Part shown: positions 6,191-6,655 of the stretch, one piece after another
How the letters are laid out: every line of letters begins with the position of its first letter
Numbering within the stretch: position 1 is the stretch's first letter
Translations under genes and position numbers: made by a program
Notes under the pieces: model-generated
Database searches by the model: none
Told to the model about the DNA's origin: nothing
What the model saw: the letters and a program-made list of their open reading frames with translations, nothing else
NCBI GenBank assembly: GCA_003541895.1
Contig: DPLR01000463.1
Coordinates: forward strand, 1 to 6,655
Source: Cytophagales bacterium
Lineage (GTDB): Bacteria; Bacteroidota; Bacteroidia; Cytophagales; Cyclobacteriaceae
Direction of reading: 5' to 3'
DNA length: 6,655 bases

Positions 6191-6643
6191 ATGACTCGTC
6201 AAATTGTCAAAGTAGAAAATAAATTATTTAACTCATTCTTTTCAATCTTTCATCAAGCGCAATTGTTATCTACATTTTGTTGCGCGCTCATTTTATTTTC
6301 ACCTACCATTTCTTCTGCCCAAAACAAAAATCAAATGGTGCGATTGGCCAAAATAAAAATCGATTCAGCTCAATTGGAAAAGTATAAAGCTGCCCTGAAG
6401 GAAGGAATTGAAACAGCGGTGCGCGTAGAGCCAGGGGTAATCACACTGTTTGCCGTCTATGATAAAAATGATCCTACGAATGTCACAGTGCTTGAAGTAT
6501 ATGCTGATGTTGCAGCTTATAAAGCCCACATCGAAACTCCGCATTTCAAAAAATATAAAAGCATCACCAAAGACATGGTGAAGTCGCTTGAGCTGGTTGA
6601 TGTAGATCCCATTGCGTTCGCCACCAAGCCAAAGCAAAAATAA
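6191..6643 (+). CDS. Exported antibiotic biosynthesis monooxygenase (ABM)-domain protein
   Basis: This 150-residue protein contains an ABM-fold domain, a dimeric ferredoxin-like alpha+beta barrel found in YgiN-type quinol monooxygenases and related small oxygenases. The domain spans about 49-143: the strand MVRLAKIKID, a helix (SAQLEKYKAALKEGIETAVR), EPGVITLFAVYDKNDPTNV (80-98), the strand VTVLEVYAD, and the AHIETPHFKKY segment (112-122) typical of the family. About 43 residues precede it, with a polar start (MTRQIVKVENKLF) and a hydrophobic core ending SSA-Q (cut near 43-44). This indicates an exported form with an unusually long n-region, whereas many ABM enzymes are cytosolic. No nearer ATG gives a shorter signal peptide; the next Met (M49) starts the ABM domain itself. 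The substrate is unknown, and some ABM-fold proteins are not enzymes. The gene is 16 bases after the cysteine-rich gene and is probably cotranscribed with it. The stop is TAA at 6641-6643. Confidence 0.85.
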   Translation: MTRQIVKVENKLFNSFFSIFHQAQLLSTFCCALILFSPTISSAQNKNQMVRLAKIKIDSAQLEKYKAALKEGIETAVRVEPGVITLFAVYDKNDPTNVTVLEVYADVAAYKAHIETPHFKKYKSITKDMVKSLELVDVDPIAFATKPKQK

Positions 6644-6655
6644 ATTTGTTTGAAT

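Overview
The window looks like chromosomal DNA from a member of the Bacteroidota, most likely a gliding or environmental cytophagalean. Three things point there: a type IX secretion (T9SS) substrate with a gliding-motility-type C-terminal domain next to a PorP/SprF-family outer-membrane protein, a Lnb/DUF4105 protein, and weak Shine-Dalgarno signals with promoter-like TAnnTTTG elements. The genus cannot be fixed from the sequence alone.

Layout. Bases 1-558 (+) are the 3' end of a caspase-fold (peptidase C14) gene whose start lies outside the window. A convergent gap of about 84 bases (559-642) holds a weak inverted repeat. A minus-strand block follows, read from right to left: a radical SAM/SPASM protein (4495-3476), a T9SS type B sorting-domain protein (3407-2265), a PorP/SprF-like protein with a very basic tail (2257-1079), and a small two-helix membrane protein (1032-643). 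From 4556 rightward runs a plus-strand block: a Lnb-like lipoprotein N-acyltransferase candidate (4556-5734), a small exported cysteine-rich protein (5782-6174) and an exported antibiotic-biosynthesis-monooxygenase-fold protein (6191-6643). The two blocks diverge from a 60-base intergenic region.

How the genes fit together. The clearest functional unit is the T9SS pair at 3407-1079. A secreted protein with a type B C-terminal signal lies 7 bases upstream of a PorP/SprF protein, the arrangement expected when an outer-membrane partner serves one substrate. A promoter-like sequence sits just upstream of the substrate gene, so the pair may be transcribed separately from the radical SAM gene. The plus-strand block consists entirely of envelope or exported proteins, but no shared pathway is evident.

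No stretch longer than 300 bases lacks a gene. I saw no tRNA, rRNA, CRISPR array, insertion sequence or prophage part. Most genes belong to recognisable families. The least explained items are the basic tail of the PorP-like protein, the five-cysteine loop of the 130-residue protein, the small membrane protein and the radical SAM enzyme's substrate.
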